Positions 22,767 to 32,900 of a stretch of 64,000 bases of DNA are shown in pieces. Every line of letters begins with the position of its first letter. The stretch's first letter is position 1. The DNA is from Leptodontidium sp. MPI-SDFR-AT-0119 (taxonomy: Eukaryota; Ascomycota; Leotiomycetes; Helotiales; Leptodontidiaceae). Location of the stretch: contig JAHLEZ010000012.1 of NCBI GenBank assembly GCA_020726505.1, positions 744,001 to 808,000 on the forward strand, given 5' to 3'. Made by a program: the position numbers and the translations under genes. The notes below the pieces were generated by a model that saw only the letters and a program-made list of their open reading frames with translations, ran no database searches and had not been told where the DNA came from.

Positions 22767-24262
22767 CTAACTGTAGGAAAAGTATTCTTTAGTAATGACT
22801 CCACACAACTACTTCATTAGAAATTTATTAATTATATTCGCAGTTCTACAGCCCTTGAAGAGGTCAAGTCTCAATATAAGTCTAACCTTACCGTAGTAAT
22901 CGCTTATTTTTACTTCGACTTTAACAATACTGAGAAGTAAAGGCACGACAAATTTACGCATTCGTTAATTAAGTAGTTAGCCTAATAGTCCGCGAAATCC
23001 CTTACTTCTCTAGAATCGCTCTTTTCTCACTGTCAGGATAGGAAGTAATAGCCTACGTAAGACGCCCTTGAAGTTATATTACAGAAAGTTTTAAATGAAT
23101 TTGGGGAGACATTTATTATTCTTAATACTTTGGACGAATATAAAGAAAGAGAAGAACTCCTACTTTTATTAAAGAACCTTAATTCTTAAGGGTCAAGAAA
23201 ACTGCACATTCTTGCTATAAGTCGGAGGGAGCGAGACATTGAAGAAGCTCTTGAATTCCTAGTCACAAACGAAATCTGCCTCCAGAGCCCCCTTGTTAAT
23301 AATAACATTCGTACTTACCTTTTCGAACGACTCTAGAACGACTCAAAACTAAAACAGTGGCCTACTAACGTGCGACGAGAAATTAAAGATACTCTAATAG
23401 AAAGAGCACAAGGAATATACGTTAAAACTTTCTTATTAGATTTTCTTTGAAACAGTTAACACGATTTTTAAGGTTTCGTTGGGTTATATATTAATTAGAC
23501 GTACTACGGAAATGTCTAAAAGTAGATACTCTGCAGAAAGCACTAAAGTCTCTATCGAAAACCCTGGATAAGACCTATAATTGTATCTTGCGTAGTATCA
23601 ATAAAGACTACAGTCAAGATACATACCGAATTCTCTAATAGCTAATATATTCAGCTCGGCCACTTCGTATAGAAGAGATAATTGAAGTTATCGCTATTAA
23701 TACCGAACAGACACAATTTAATCCCGAAAACTGACTTCTGGATCCTTGAGACTTATTAACTATTTACTCTAGCTTAGTAATAATAATATCAGTGACGGCT
23801 GAGGGCAATAACAGAGCCTCCCATAAGACAACAGAGCTCAGGCTAGCTTATTTCTCTATTAAAGAATATTTAATCTCTAATTACATTTGAACTAAGACAG
23901 TTTTCTAGTATAATATATAATCAAGAAGAGAGGAAGAAATTACACAGTCTTATCTAACGTACTTTCTTCATTTTTAAAGGGGCGTACTTACTGCGGGAAA
24001 TCTTAATACATTTCCATTAGCTCTATATATAGCGGAATACTAGTGTCGTCATTTTCGAGCGGTGAAGAATGTGGATCAAGTCAGTAAGCTCAGCCTAGAC
24101 CTTTTCCAAGGAGACGCTTTTCAGAACTAGATTCGGCTTTATAACCTAAACTCCCCCTAAAAAGGAACTAATATAAAAAAGAATATCACAAGAATTACTA
24201 CTCCCTTATATTACACATCACTAAAAGGTTTATTTACGCCAGTTTCACTTCTACTTAAGAAA

Positions 24263-25549
24263 GGGGCTAATGTGAATACTCAAGGTAGAGAGTACGGCAA
24301 TACACTCTAAGCAACTTCCTTAAAGGGTTACACGGCAATTATAGCACTTCTAATCGAGAAAGGGGCCGATGTAAATGCTCAAGGCGGAGATTACGGCAAT
24401 GTACTCCAAGCAGCTTCCTTAGAAGGTTACAAGGCAATCACAGCACTTCTAATCGAGAAAGGGGCCAATGTAAATACTCAAGGCGGAGAGTACGGCAATA
24501 TACTCTAAGCAACTTCAACTAGAAGTCACGAGACAATCGCAGTACTTCTACTCGAGAAAGGGGCCAATATAAATACTCAAGGCGGACGCTATAGTAATGT
24601 ACTTCAAGTAGCTTCTTTAGAAGACCACGAGGCAATCGTAGTACTTCTGCTCGAGAAAGGGGCCGATGTGAATACTAAAGGCGGAGACTACGGCAATGTA
24701 CTCCAAGTAGCTTCTTTAAATAACTACGAAACCCTTGTAGTACTTCTGCTCGAGAAAGGGGCTAATATAAATGCTCAAGGCGGACGCTATAGTAACGCAC
24801 TTTAAGCAGCTTCAGATAAAGGTCACGAAACCCTTGTAGTACTTCTGCTTAAGAAAGGGGCCGATGTGAATACTAAAGGCAGACACTACGGCAATGCACT
24901 TTAAGTAACTTCTTTAAATAACTACGAGGCAATCGCAGTACTTCTACTTAAGAAAGGGGCCAATATAAATACTTAAGGCGGAGACTATAATAACACACTC
25001 CAAGCAGCTTCTACTAAGAGTTACGAGGCAATCACAACACTTCTACTCGAGAAAGGGGCCGATATAAATACTCAAGGCGGACGCTACGGCAATACACTTT
25101 AAGTAGCTTCTATAGAAGACCACGAGGTAATCGCAGTACTTCTGCTCGAGAAAGGGGCCGATGTGAATGCTTAAGGCGGAGACTACGGCAACGTACTTCA
25201 AGTAGCTACAAATAAAGGTCACGAAACCCTTATAGTACTTCTACTTAAGAAAGGGGCTAATGTGAATACTTAAGGCAGACGCTACGGCAACGCACTCCAA
25301 GTAACTTCAGCTAGAGGTCACGAGACGATCGCAGTACTTCTACTTGAGAAAGGGGCCGATATAAATACTTAAGGCGGAGAATACAATAACGCACTCCAAG
25401 TAACTTCAGTTTATAGTCACGATACAATCGTAGCACTTCTACTCGAGAAAGGGGCCGATGTGAATGCTCGAGGCAGAAACTATAGCACCGCACTCCAAGC
25501 AGCTTCAGATTATGGTCACGAGGCAATCGTATCACTTCTACTCGAGAAG
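24263..25549 (+). repeat. Ankyrin array A: 13 units of 99 bp
   Basis: Units begin at GGGGC[CT] every 99 bp from 24,263 to 25,451. The consensus unit is GADVNTQGGxYGNALQAAS plus xxGHEAIAVLLLEK (33 residues). Variation is almost entirely C/T and G/A; CAA of the NTQGG motif is repeatedly TAA, and GCAGCT is repeatedly GTAACT. Confidence 0.9.
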
Positions 25550-25561
25550 GTAAATCAGTAA

Positions 25562-26400
25562 AAATTGGATAAGGTGATGGGTATCCGACCAGGGCTACTT
25601 CACGGCTCATAAAATTGATGACAAACTCAATGAATCTTTGCGAATGTCCAAGGGAATAGTTAGAGTCAGCGTTTAATCTTCTTTAATATATTCCCACCCC
25701 TACGGTAATTATCTTATCATTTTGACTGTTTCGATATTATTTTGCATCGGGTCTCACTCATATCCTACTGTAATCAAGAAGTGGCCATAGATTTCTCCTG
25801 CTTTTATTTTTATTTTTCGGAAGAACAATAGGTTCCAGGGCGTCCGCATCGCGCGCTTCTAGTGAAGGAACGAACCGTCGTACTCTTAGCCTGCTAAGAG
25901 AAGGACTTCGAGGGCGCACCGCGAACAGGCTCTCGGGGGCAAAACTTGGCCAGTTTCGTATATCACGTGGACTTTACCTATTTGCTTTGTTACATATTTA
26001 GACCTATTCTTAGGAAGGAAGGGACGAAGGCTTCGTGCGAGCCGCAAGCAAGCACTAGACCTCTTTTTAGGAATGAAGGAACGAAGGCTTCGTGCGTGCC
26101 GCAGGCTAGCACTCTTGTCGAAGCCACCCAGCGCCCAAGGCTCGCGGGGCCCAAAAATTAGCCGAGCTTTTTAAGCGAGCCTTTTAAAGGGGTAACACGG
26201 GGTCAGTGTCACATGCGGAGATCTGTTGTTGTTTTTCGCTTCGTCCCGCTCGCATTTACCTTTTTAACCTTTGGTCCTGTGACTATGATTTACCCTCAGG
26301 TCCTGTGAACTATGATTTCCCCTCATAACGTGTCTTATCTGACGTCACCAACCCAACATCTTCTTCTGTTGTCGACTGCGTTGGCATTCTGTATTTGTCT
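25562..26400 (+). other. Unit junction after NLR A: 3' UTR, terminal motif, hairpins, CRE promoter
   Basis: NLR 3' untranslated sequence (to about 25,800) is followed by the degenerate terminal motif GGTTCCAGGGCGTCC at 25,831. Then come a CCTTCGTACTCTTAGCC hairpin unit, a CGAAGGCTTCGTGCG palindromic unit, TTAGCCGAGCTTTTTAA at 26,159 and a CRE at 26,340. Frames here are shadows. Confidence 0.6.
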
Positions 26401-26408
26401 ATTGGACA

Positions 26409-26720
26409 TGGGAATGGCTTCTCCTGCACTATCCCTAGTCACTCCCAGTGATCCTGATACTACCTAATGGCAGGCTACAAATCAGGAGCGATTAGCTGCG
26501 ATTGAACTCTAGAGGGAAAAGGTTCGAGATTTAGAACGCCGAGCACGACAGCGTAAGATCGATAATACGGGGTTATAATCAGGTCTTTCTAGGTAGCTAA
26601 GCCAAAGCAGAGATACAATCACTCCACGTTAGAGGAAGAAATAAGTCGAAGAGTCGTGTAGTACTCATAGTGCAAGCTTGCCCAAATTTTCTGTATTGTA
26701 TCTCTTGAGGGGCAGTTGAT
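26409..26720 (+). pseudogene. Coiled-coil gene copy 3, decayed
   Basis: MGMASPALSLVTPSDPDTT is followed by stops at Gln positions, with QERLAAIEL and REKVRDLERRARQRKIDN readable between them. The tail matches copy 2. It sits directly upstream of the shorter Helitron-like element. Confidence 0.5.
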
Positions 26721-27676
26721 TACACAATCGGACGTACAGTACTTGTTATGACCACGTGTTTTCGATCTTCTATCTCTTTGGTATTTGTGTATTTCTCCGA
26801 AAGTATTAGACCAGTTTTGTATGTTACACGTGCTTTCATCCCCTTAATATTTACATCTTTCTGGGAAAGGACCAGAGATTTTCGTATGTGGCTTAACATT
26901 CGACGTGATCAGTTTGTTATTAACCTCGACCTCTTCTTAGGAATGCTTTGAAACGGAGTGCCCTGAAACGAGGAACGAGAGGAAGGGACAACCAACCGGC
27001 GCGCGAGGCCAGGAGCCCGAAAATGCGGGGTTTCCCACCAGAGATATCTTCGCCAAGCCTAATGCTGATTAGCTGCTGTAAACGTCCAGATTGGGTGCTA
27101 GCGGGGTCGCCTTTCATTCGTGCCAGTATTACCCGAATAGGTTTGCTTGATGTGAACCCACGTGATCACGCGCTTTAATGCCTTGGAAACGTCTCACGTA
27201 CCTCACACAAGAGCCATCAGTTGCAGAGACTTCAAAATATTGTTTTTTCATTTTGCAGACATGCTATAAAGCTCTTTAATAGTACCTGAGAGAGAGTAGA
27301 AGAGGCAATGGCCCTAATCGATGACGGCTCTTGCGTCCAGGATTGCGGGGTGGCCGGCGCAAAAAGGGCTCTGCTACAGTAAGCCTCGCGCTGATTGGTC
27401 CTACGAAACTACAATTCACGGTACCGCAGTCGCTTCGGCTTTGCTTGTTTTACGGCAATGTCTTCGCATTATCGCATATCCGGCTCTCACAAATTACATC
27501 ACTATCCATATGTTGCACTTCTCTTAACCAGGGTAGCGTACCATACCTTATCTTACTATTTTTAATTACATGCGAAAGATGTTACGCAGAGCCACGTGAT
27601 TTGATACGGTCAAGCCCATTCTGGCCATCCACTTCTACTACTACGTTATTCTAGGGTCAGATTCGCACTCGGAAGC

Positions 27677-28413
27677 TCAAGTATGCTGATTTTTGAGATG
27701 TCTTCGCCAGTTGTCATCTCGAGCGAAGCCGGTGAACTTCCCGCCAACTGCGGCAAAACAGCCGACGTGAGGACAAAAGTGCCGCTCATCGCTATGGCTT
27801 CTTTGGTGGCGGAGAAGGTCTTTCGCAAGAGAAAATGCAACGTTGCGGGCAGCGCAAGAGGGTGTGGGACATTTGAATGGTTTGAAATGGTATTTCTTGT
27901 GGCGACTGCTTAGAAGGTCAGTATTTGATTAAGAAGATTCGGTTGGGTGAGATTGATAGTGGCTTTAAGGGTGTGGATGCAATAAGAGAGGAGGACTTGC
28001 TTTAGGTCGTGGCGCTTTTGAAACAGGCGGCCACAACTTGGATAATCGCATTGCCGTTCATTCGTTTCCATGTGACCCTCACCTACGAGCGCTGGTGCGT
28101 GACCCGTAGTCGACTCCTCAACGGACGGCGACGACGTAGGGCTGCCATTCTTCCGAAGCACTGTCTCTGGACTGTCTATCTTAGACATCACAGATTTATC
28201 CGAGCAAGATCTTCCCTGGAACTCCTCCTCTTCCTCCCCATTTCCCAATCTCTCTCCTCCTTTCTCAGTATCCTCGCCCAGTAGAGACAACCTCTCATCG
28301 CCAGGCTCCTCATCTTCCCTGTGGTCGAAACCATCAAGCATTCGTGAACTCGATCCGGCCCACGGAGGACGAAGAAATACCGGTCCCGGCCGGCAGACCT
28401 CCTCGAGACTCAC
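27677..28413 (-). CDS. C2H2 zinc-finger protein, at least two exons, 5' end uncertain
   Basis: The downstream exon is 27,905-27,677 and the upstream exon runs from at least 28,413 to 28,001. They are separated by a 95-nt intron (28,000-27,906) with a GCAAGT donor, ACTGAC branch site and AAGCAG acceptor, that is, a GC-AG intron. Splicing completes finger 1, CDYPSCGRLFQKRHDLNRH then KKYH (C-x4-C-x12-H-x3-H). Finger 2 starts FKCPTPSCAARNVAFSLAKD and ends LLRHQRSH. A third, longer finger runs from HFCPHVGC to WRRHLKNQH and ends at TGA 27,679-27,677. The N-terminal part is acidic and Ser-rich. No stops interrupt it. A possible start is MLDGFDH near 28,340, because the first codon of the open frame is GTG and GTGAGT there could itself be a donor site. 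It was probably a fungal DNA-binding regulator. It lies antisense inside the shorter Helitron-like element. Confidence 0.6.
27906..28000 (-). other. GC-AG intron within the zinc-finger gene
   Basis: Reading the minus strand, the boundaries are AAA|GCAAGT and CTAAGCAG|TCGCC. Only this joint keeps the His pair of finger 1 in frame; a GT donor two codons further does not. Confidence 0.6.
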
Positions 28414-28486
28414 GTAGGGCAGCGGACAGTCAGCGAAGCAAGATGCAGTTTGATCACTGTAACATTTCTGCGAGATGTGGTGGTAC

Positions 28487-28509
28487 GCGGAGACGGTACC
28501 TGTCTCCGC
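28487..28509 (+). promoter_or_regulatory. Perfect 8-bp inverted repeat
   Basis: GCGGAGAC and GTCTCCGC flank a 7-nt loop (GGTACCT). It lies upstream of the readable part of the zinc-finger gene (minus strand), where an operator or a hairpin in the leader would be possible. No function can be assigned. Confidence 0.3.
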
Positions 28510-29908
28510 TCAGGCGAAGATAGTGAGCCTGTGCCGCAAGATATTAGCAACAGACTTCAATATCAATAATTACACTGGAATCGTCGGTACAGTGAACAGC
28601 GTTGGAGCAAGGACTGTACTTACACGGGGTGCTGCGAAGTCTTGGTTGAACCCGTCACCTGAAGAGGGAAGTTTCAAGTTCAGCAGTATTTATCCCGCTT
28701 ATATGTTGAATTAAGAGGCTCACATTCGCTTGATGTGAGGCCTCCATTCTTTCTATTGGCCCAGATGCAGTATGCAAGCTACATGTGGAATCTTTGGCAA
28801 GGCAGAATGTTAGACGAGGGTTGTGTGATTGATAGCCTGGCCATCCGATAGGCGGCCTCACAGAATATTTGCAAGAACGCTACTTAGGGCGAATACTCGA
28901 TTCGCCTTTACAGTTGCCAACAAGGATTGTTCTTGCCAGTTGTTGAGATGGCCAGTCTAGAAGGTGCTGGTGTTGGTGCTGGTGGCAAAGCCGCGCCCGA
29001 TCACGGTAGATATTTTAGATTCTGATCAGGTCAGCTGGTTTCAGGGCATCGGCGTGCGGAGCGCGCGTCCAGTGAAAGTGGCAACTACTGCACCGGCACG
29101 AGCCGTGGTGGCGACTGCTTGCCCTGAAACGAGGAACGAGAGGAAGGGACAACCAACCAGCGCGCGAGGACAGGGGGTCCGAAAATGCGGGGTTTCGCAC
29201 CGAGAGATCTCTTCGCCAAGCCTGGGCCTGATTGGCTACTGTATCCGTCCAAATTAGGTGCTAGCGGCTCCCACCTCATTCGTGCCAGTATTGCCCGAAT
29301 AGGGTTGCGTAGTGTGAACCCACGTGATCACGCACCTAATAACACGGAAGCGTCTTACGCGCCTCACACGGGAGCTATCAGTTGCAGAGTCTTCGTAATA
29401 TTGTTTATTTATTCTGCAGACATATAAAGGCTCTTCAACAGTACCCGAGAGAGTAGAAGAGGCAATGGCCCTAATCGGCGACGGCCCTTCTTCGATCATG
29501 AGACTCGCCGTCTCGATATCTTCCGACAGAGGCACCGACGTCTCGGTGGCCTGTCGATATACTGGCGCAGAGGGATCCCTACGAGGGAGCTTGGTATTTT
29601 ACTCCGGTCTGATCCGGGATCCTCCTACTGGCGTGAGCCTGCTTCATCGATTACGCCTTCGTAGGGCCTCAATTCTCCTAGGTTCATCCTCCCGTGGTAG
29701 AACCCAAGGTAAAGTATACTTTTTCCCCGCACGTTACGAAGACTAGTAAACCAAACCTTAATCGGTAGCGCAGTCCTACAGTGTCTTCAGCATCGTATCT
29801 CCGGCAAAAGGATCTTAGTATTCCTGTACCTTGCTCTTTAATTCAAATAGAGCAGTCTTCCTTATGGCTCAAATGGCTTCCTTCTTGCCTTGTGCATAAC
29901 ACGAGCCT

Positions 29909-32900
29909 ATGGATCCTCCTTTGTTTAGGTGTGGTGACCTTACTTGTGCTGCAAAGGGGGCTCTGCCTATTGATAGGTTCGGGGTCAAAAAGGATGGTAC
30001 ACGCGTCCAGATGTGTCTATCCTGCTCGGTCTCTATGACCCCCACCCACTGTCTAGCCTTGCTAATTCTGTGAAGGTGAGGCATCGGGCATATGGAGCAG
30101 CCTATCGCAATCGACAAAGGGCTTCTAACACGCCGCCCGAATCCCAGCCTGCCTTGTCTTACATTTACTCGAAGCCTACCGCTCGCCGACACCATTTCCA
30201 GGACTTTAGATCCAACGAGCGCGCTGGCCCTCCTGCATTACCGTCTGTCTTTAATCCATTCCTAAATTCTATAGAGCAAATAAGGCCTCTAGGCCACGGA
30301 GGCCTGCCATTACCGACGATATTCCCCAGTTCTACACGCACTGTAAATGGCTATGGTAGGGTTACCCTGACTGAGACATCCTTCTAGACTAATGCCTACA
30401 GTCGAGCCATCTACGGCCGTAGGAGCAGATAAGAGGAGTTATCAACACGAAAATGCTTTATTAGCAACATCTCCACACACTTTACAGAAGGTCGATCGTT
30501 CTGAGATCTCGGAAACACGCCTAGAAACAAGCGTGTCCCATCAGTCATCAGTCTTTAACGCCTTTCGGAACTACATCCCGCCCTCACCAACAATTCAGTC
30601 AAACAAAAGAAGGCATTCGCATAGAGACCATTCTTTATCCACAAATCCTGCTCCGCCTCGCGCTCTAAGGATCCATACCCAGACAAAGACGGAGCTTAAT
30701 ACACAACCGCGAGAAGCTGTCAGAGTTGCATTGCACTTCCTAGAAGACGACTTTAATCGCCAAGAGGCTGCATCAGAGGCATTTCCTCCAAACATATCCT
30801 CTTCACATATTCGAACTTCTGTGAGCAAATATGAAGACGAAATGTCAACCGCGTCCAAGAGATCTGTGTGCTGTTCTTGTGGCAAGCTCGTCCCTACTAC
30901 GGATGTCTACGGAATCTGTGATCAGGACAATCTCGTACGGCCTCTACAAGGTTGCCTCGACATCTGCGGCCGACATGGGACTATCTGGGATTTCTGCTGT
31001 CAATGTCACACGGCCCTCAGTCTCGGCACTATTCCTAAGTTCTCCGCGAAAAACCTCGTCAATGTGACGATGTGCCAGCACTATCCAGATGCATTGGATG
31101 ATCTCACACCGGTTGAGGAGTGTCTTATTGCAAAATGTCATCCAATTGGCACTATCATTAAACTGCGACCAGGGGGCCACCTATCTCCAATTAACTATAA
31201 AGCGCTGCGAGGCCATATCATCGTCATCCCACAAGACCCGGGGCCGCTTCTCCAGATTCTCCCTAGCCCTGAGTTGAGACTAGACAACCTTATCAAAGTT
31301 ATCTGGTTGGGAAATCGTGCCCCGGCGGATACGGATCTCAAACCATTTCTGCAAGTTCGAAAGGACAAGGTTCTCGCGGCGTTAGAATATCTAGTCCAAC
31401 ACAACCACCTATATCACGACCTCACCATCAATCACCAAATGATGGACACTTGGAGTGACGACTTTATCCCGCCCGAGATCCGCGACAACATCATCTGCCT
31501 TGGGGGCGCAGATCACCACGAGCGTGAGGGATATACAGTTAAGCTACAAGTCGGCAACTATGAGAACGATCTCCAAGCGGCCCAGGATGAAGGTTTCGAT
31601 GCCGATGACAACGAAACTTTATTAACCGGCTCTGTCTACACGGATGTGAACGGAGAACGCCAGGATCCAAATGTACGAATGATAGACGCGCTCCTAGGTA
31701 TCGTAACTGGTAGCCGGCGCCAGGCGGAGGAGGGAGAGTCAACGGAGGAGGGTGTTACGGATCGGCATCCACATGCCCGAAGGAAGATTCCAGTAATCTC
31801 GTACGCCATACGCGGTCAAGCCACGCTGGCGAATAGTTGGGAAGACCCTCATTACTTTACAGCCGCTTTCCCAACCCTGTTTCCCACCGGCGTAGGAGGC
31901 CACTTGGACCAGAGGACGGTTCCGGTGTCGCTTGTAGCCTTTGTAGAGTGGGCATTAAATCACCATAGCAGAAGGCGCGATCTCCCCAACCTCATACAGA
32001 GCTCGACTGACGATTGTAGATTCGCTCGCCATAACACCTTTATGTATCTCTTTTACGACCGCTTACAACTCCGAAGTTCTTCTGTTGCACATGCCATGCT
32101 TGTAAAACGTGAAAACTGGAAGTCAACTAGTGAGGATGTAGCATCTTTGACCGTCGATCAATTAGATCATGCTGCGAGGGCAGTTGCCGAACACCGAATC
32201 ATTAATGACCCTACTATTCGGCGGCTGCAGCGAAACATCGTTACCATTGGTATGCAGGTCCCGGAGTCTTTCTCTCAAAAGCTGAAGATGCGCTCCGAAA
32301 TCAGGGGACTGATCGTACGCCATGGGATGCCAGCGTTTTGGATGACTATCAATCCCTCGGACTTGCGAAACCCCCTAGTCCTATATTTGGCCGGTGTGGA
32401 ATACTCTGAGGACGCCCTCCCGGCTGCTACTGCAGCACTCCGTCGGGCGACAGCAACGTCGAACCCTGTTGCCGTTGCGCAGTTCTTTCATCATACCTGC
32501 AAGGGTGTCTTTGATGGCCTCCTCGGCAGTGGTGGTAGCCGAATGGGGATCCTTGGGCAGGTCGCAAACCATTTCGGGGTCGTCGAGACCAACGGCCGTG
32601 GGATGTTACACCTCCATGCGCTCGTCTGGCTCGCTGGCAACCTTGCTTTTACCACTTTGCGGAATCGACTTCTCCAGGACAGCTGTTTTGCCGGTCGGAT
32701 GATCCATTACCTGGAAGCTGTCATTATGCAAAGCGTAGACTTGGATATTACTAGTCACTCTAGACTAAGCGCAGCAGACGCGCCACCTTTAACAAAGAAC
32801 TCAGAGACCGATCACGAATTCCATGTTAGACTGTCAACTGATAGTAACGCTGTTGCTTGCAAGAAACAAATGCATTCCCGAAACCACAACGCCACCTGCT

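Larger units (their letters stand above)
21980..25561 (+). pseudogene. NACHT-ankyrin NLR A, decayed
   Basis: From ATG 21980 the translation gives MDSLSGAASVIAVIDISTKI and a helical N-terminal domain typical of fungal STAND proteins, ending LRALKWPFSSKDINKRL. An NTPase follows. The P-loop is split by a 50-nt intron (22,717-22,766) and reads SIPNCRKS after splicing, where GIPGCGKS is expected. Later come VIAYFYFDF, FIILNTLDEYKEREELLLLL (Walker B region) and HILAISRRERDIEEAL (sensor region). Then a winged-helix-like segment ends in LAYFSIKEYLIS, and an ankyrin array (24,263-25,549) ends EKVNQ at TAA 25,559-25,561. Stops are scattered throughout. Such receptors control heterokaryon incompatibility or non-self responses in fungi; this copy cannot make a full protein. 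Its array ends differently from B-D. Confidence 0.8.
26959..29074 (+). mobile_element. Non-autonomous Helitron-like element carrying a C2H2 gene
   Basis: The left end is TGCCCTGAAAC (26,959-26,969) and the right end is GTTTCAGGGCA (29,038-29,048), an exact 11-bp inverse. A hairpin CGTGCGGAGCGCGCG (29,053-29,067) and TCCAGTG follow. The first ~370 bp (26,959-27,328) match the first ~365 bp (29,120-29,484) of the autonomous Helitron downstream, including a CACGTGATCACGC block and AGAAGAGGCAATGGCCCTAA. Subterminal inverted motifs with a 3' hairpin are known for non-canonical (Helentron/Helitron2-type) elements. The interior carries a spliced zinc-finger gene and no transposase. The exact termini are inferred. 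Confidence 0.6.

Noticed and set aside
25311..25610. Minus-strand repetitive frames across ankyrin arrays (also 42,293-42,556 and 52,806-52,988)
   Set aside because: They are antisense readings of the ankyrin units (repeating SRVEVLRLPRDLYLKLLGV). They have the same 33-residue period and no independent conservation signal.
27646..27840. Minus-strand frame MHFLLRKTFSATKE as a separate protein
   Set aside because: It is a shifted reading of the second exon of the C2H2 gene, whose correct frame shows fingers 2 and 3.
29038..29130. Short inverted pair GTTTCAGGGCA / TGCCCTGAAAC as the termini of a ~90-bp hAT-like miniature element
   Set aside because: CAGGG ends would suit hAT, but no 8-bp target duplication is visible. 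The same motifs are better explained as the 3' end of one Helitron-like element and the 5' end of the next.
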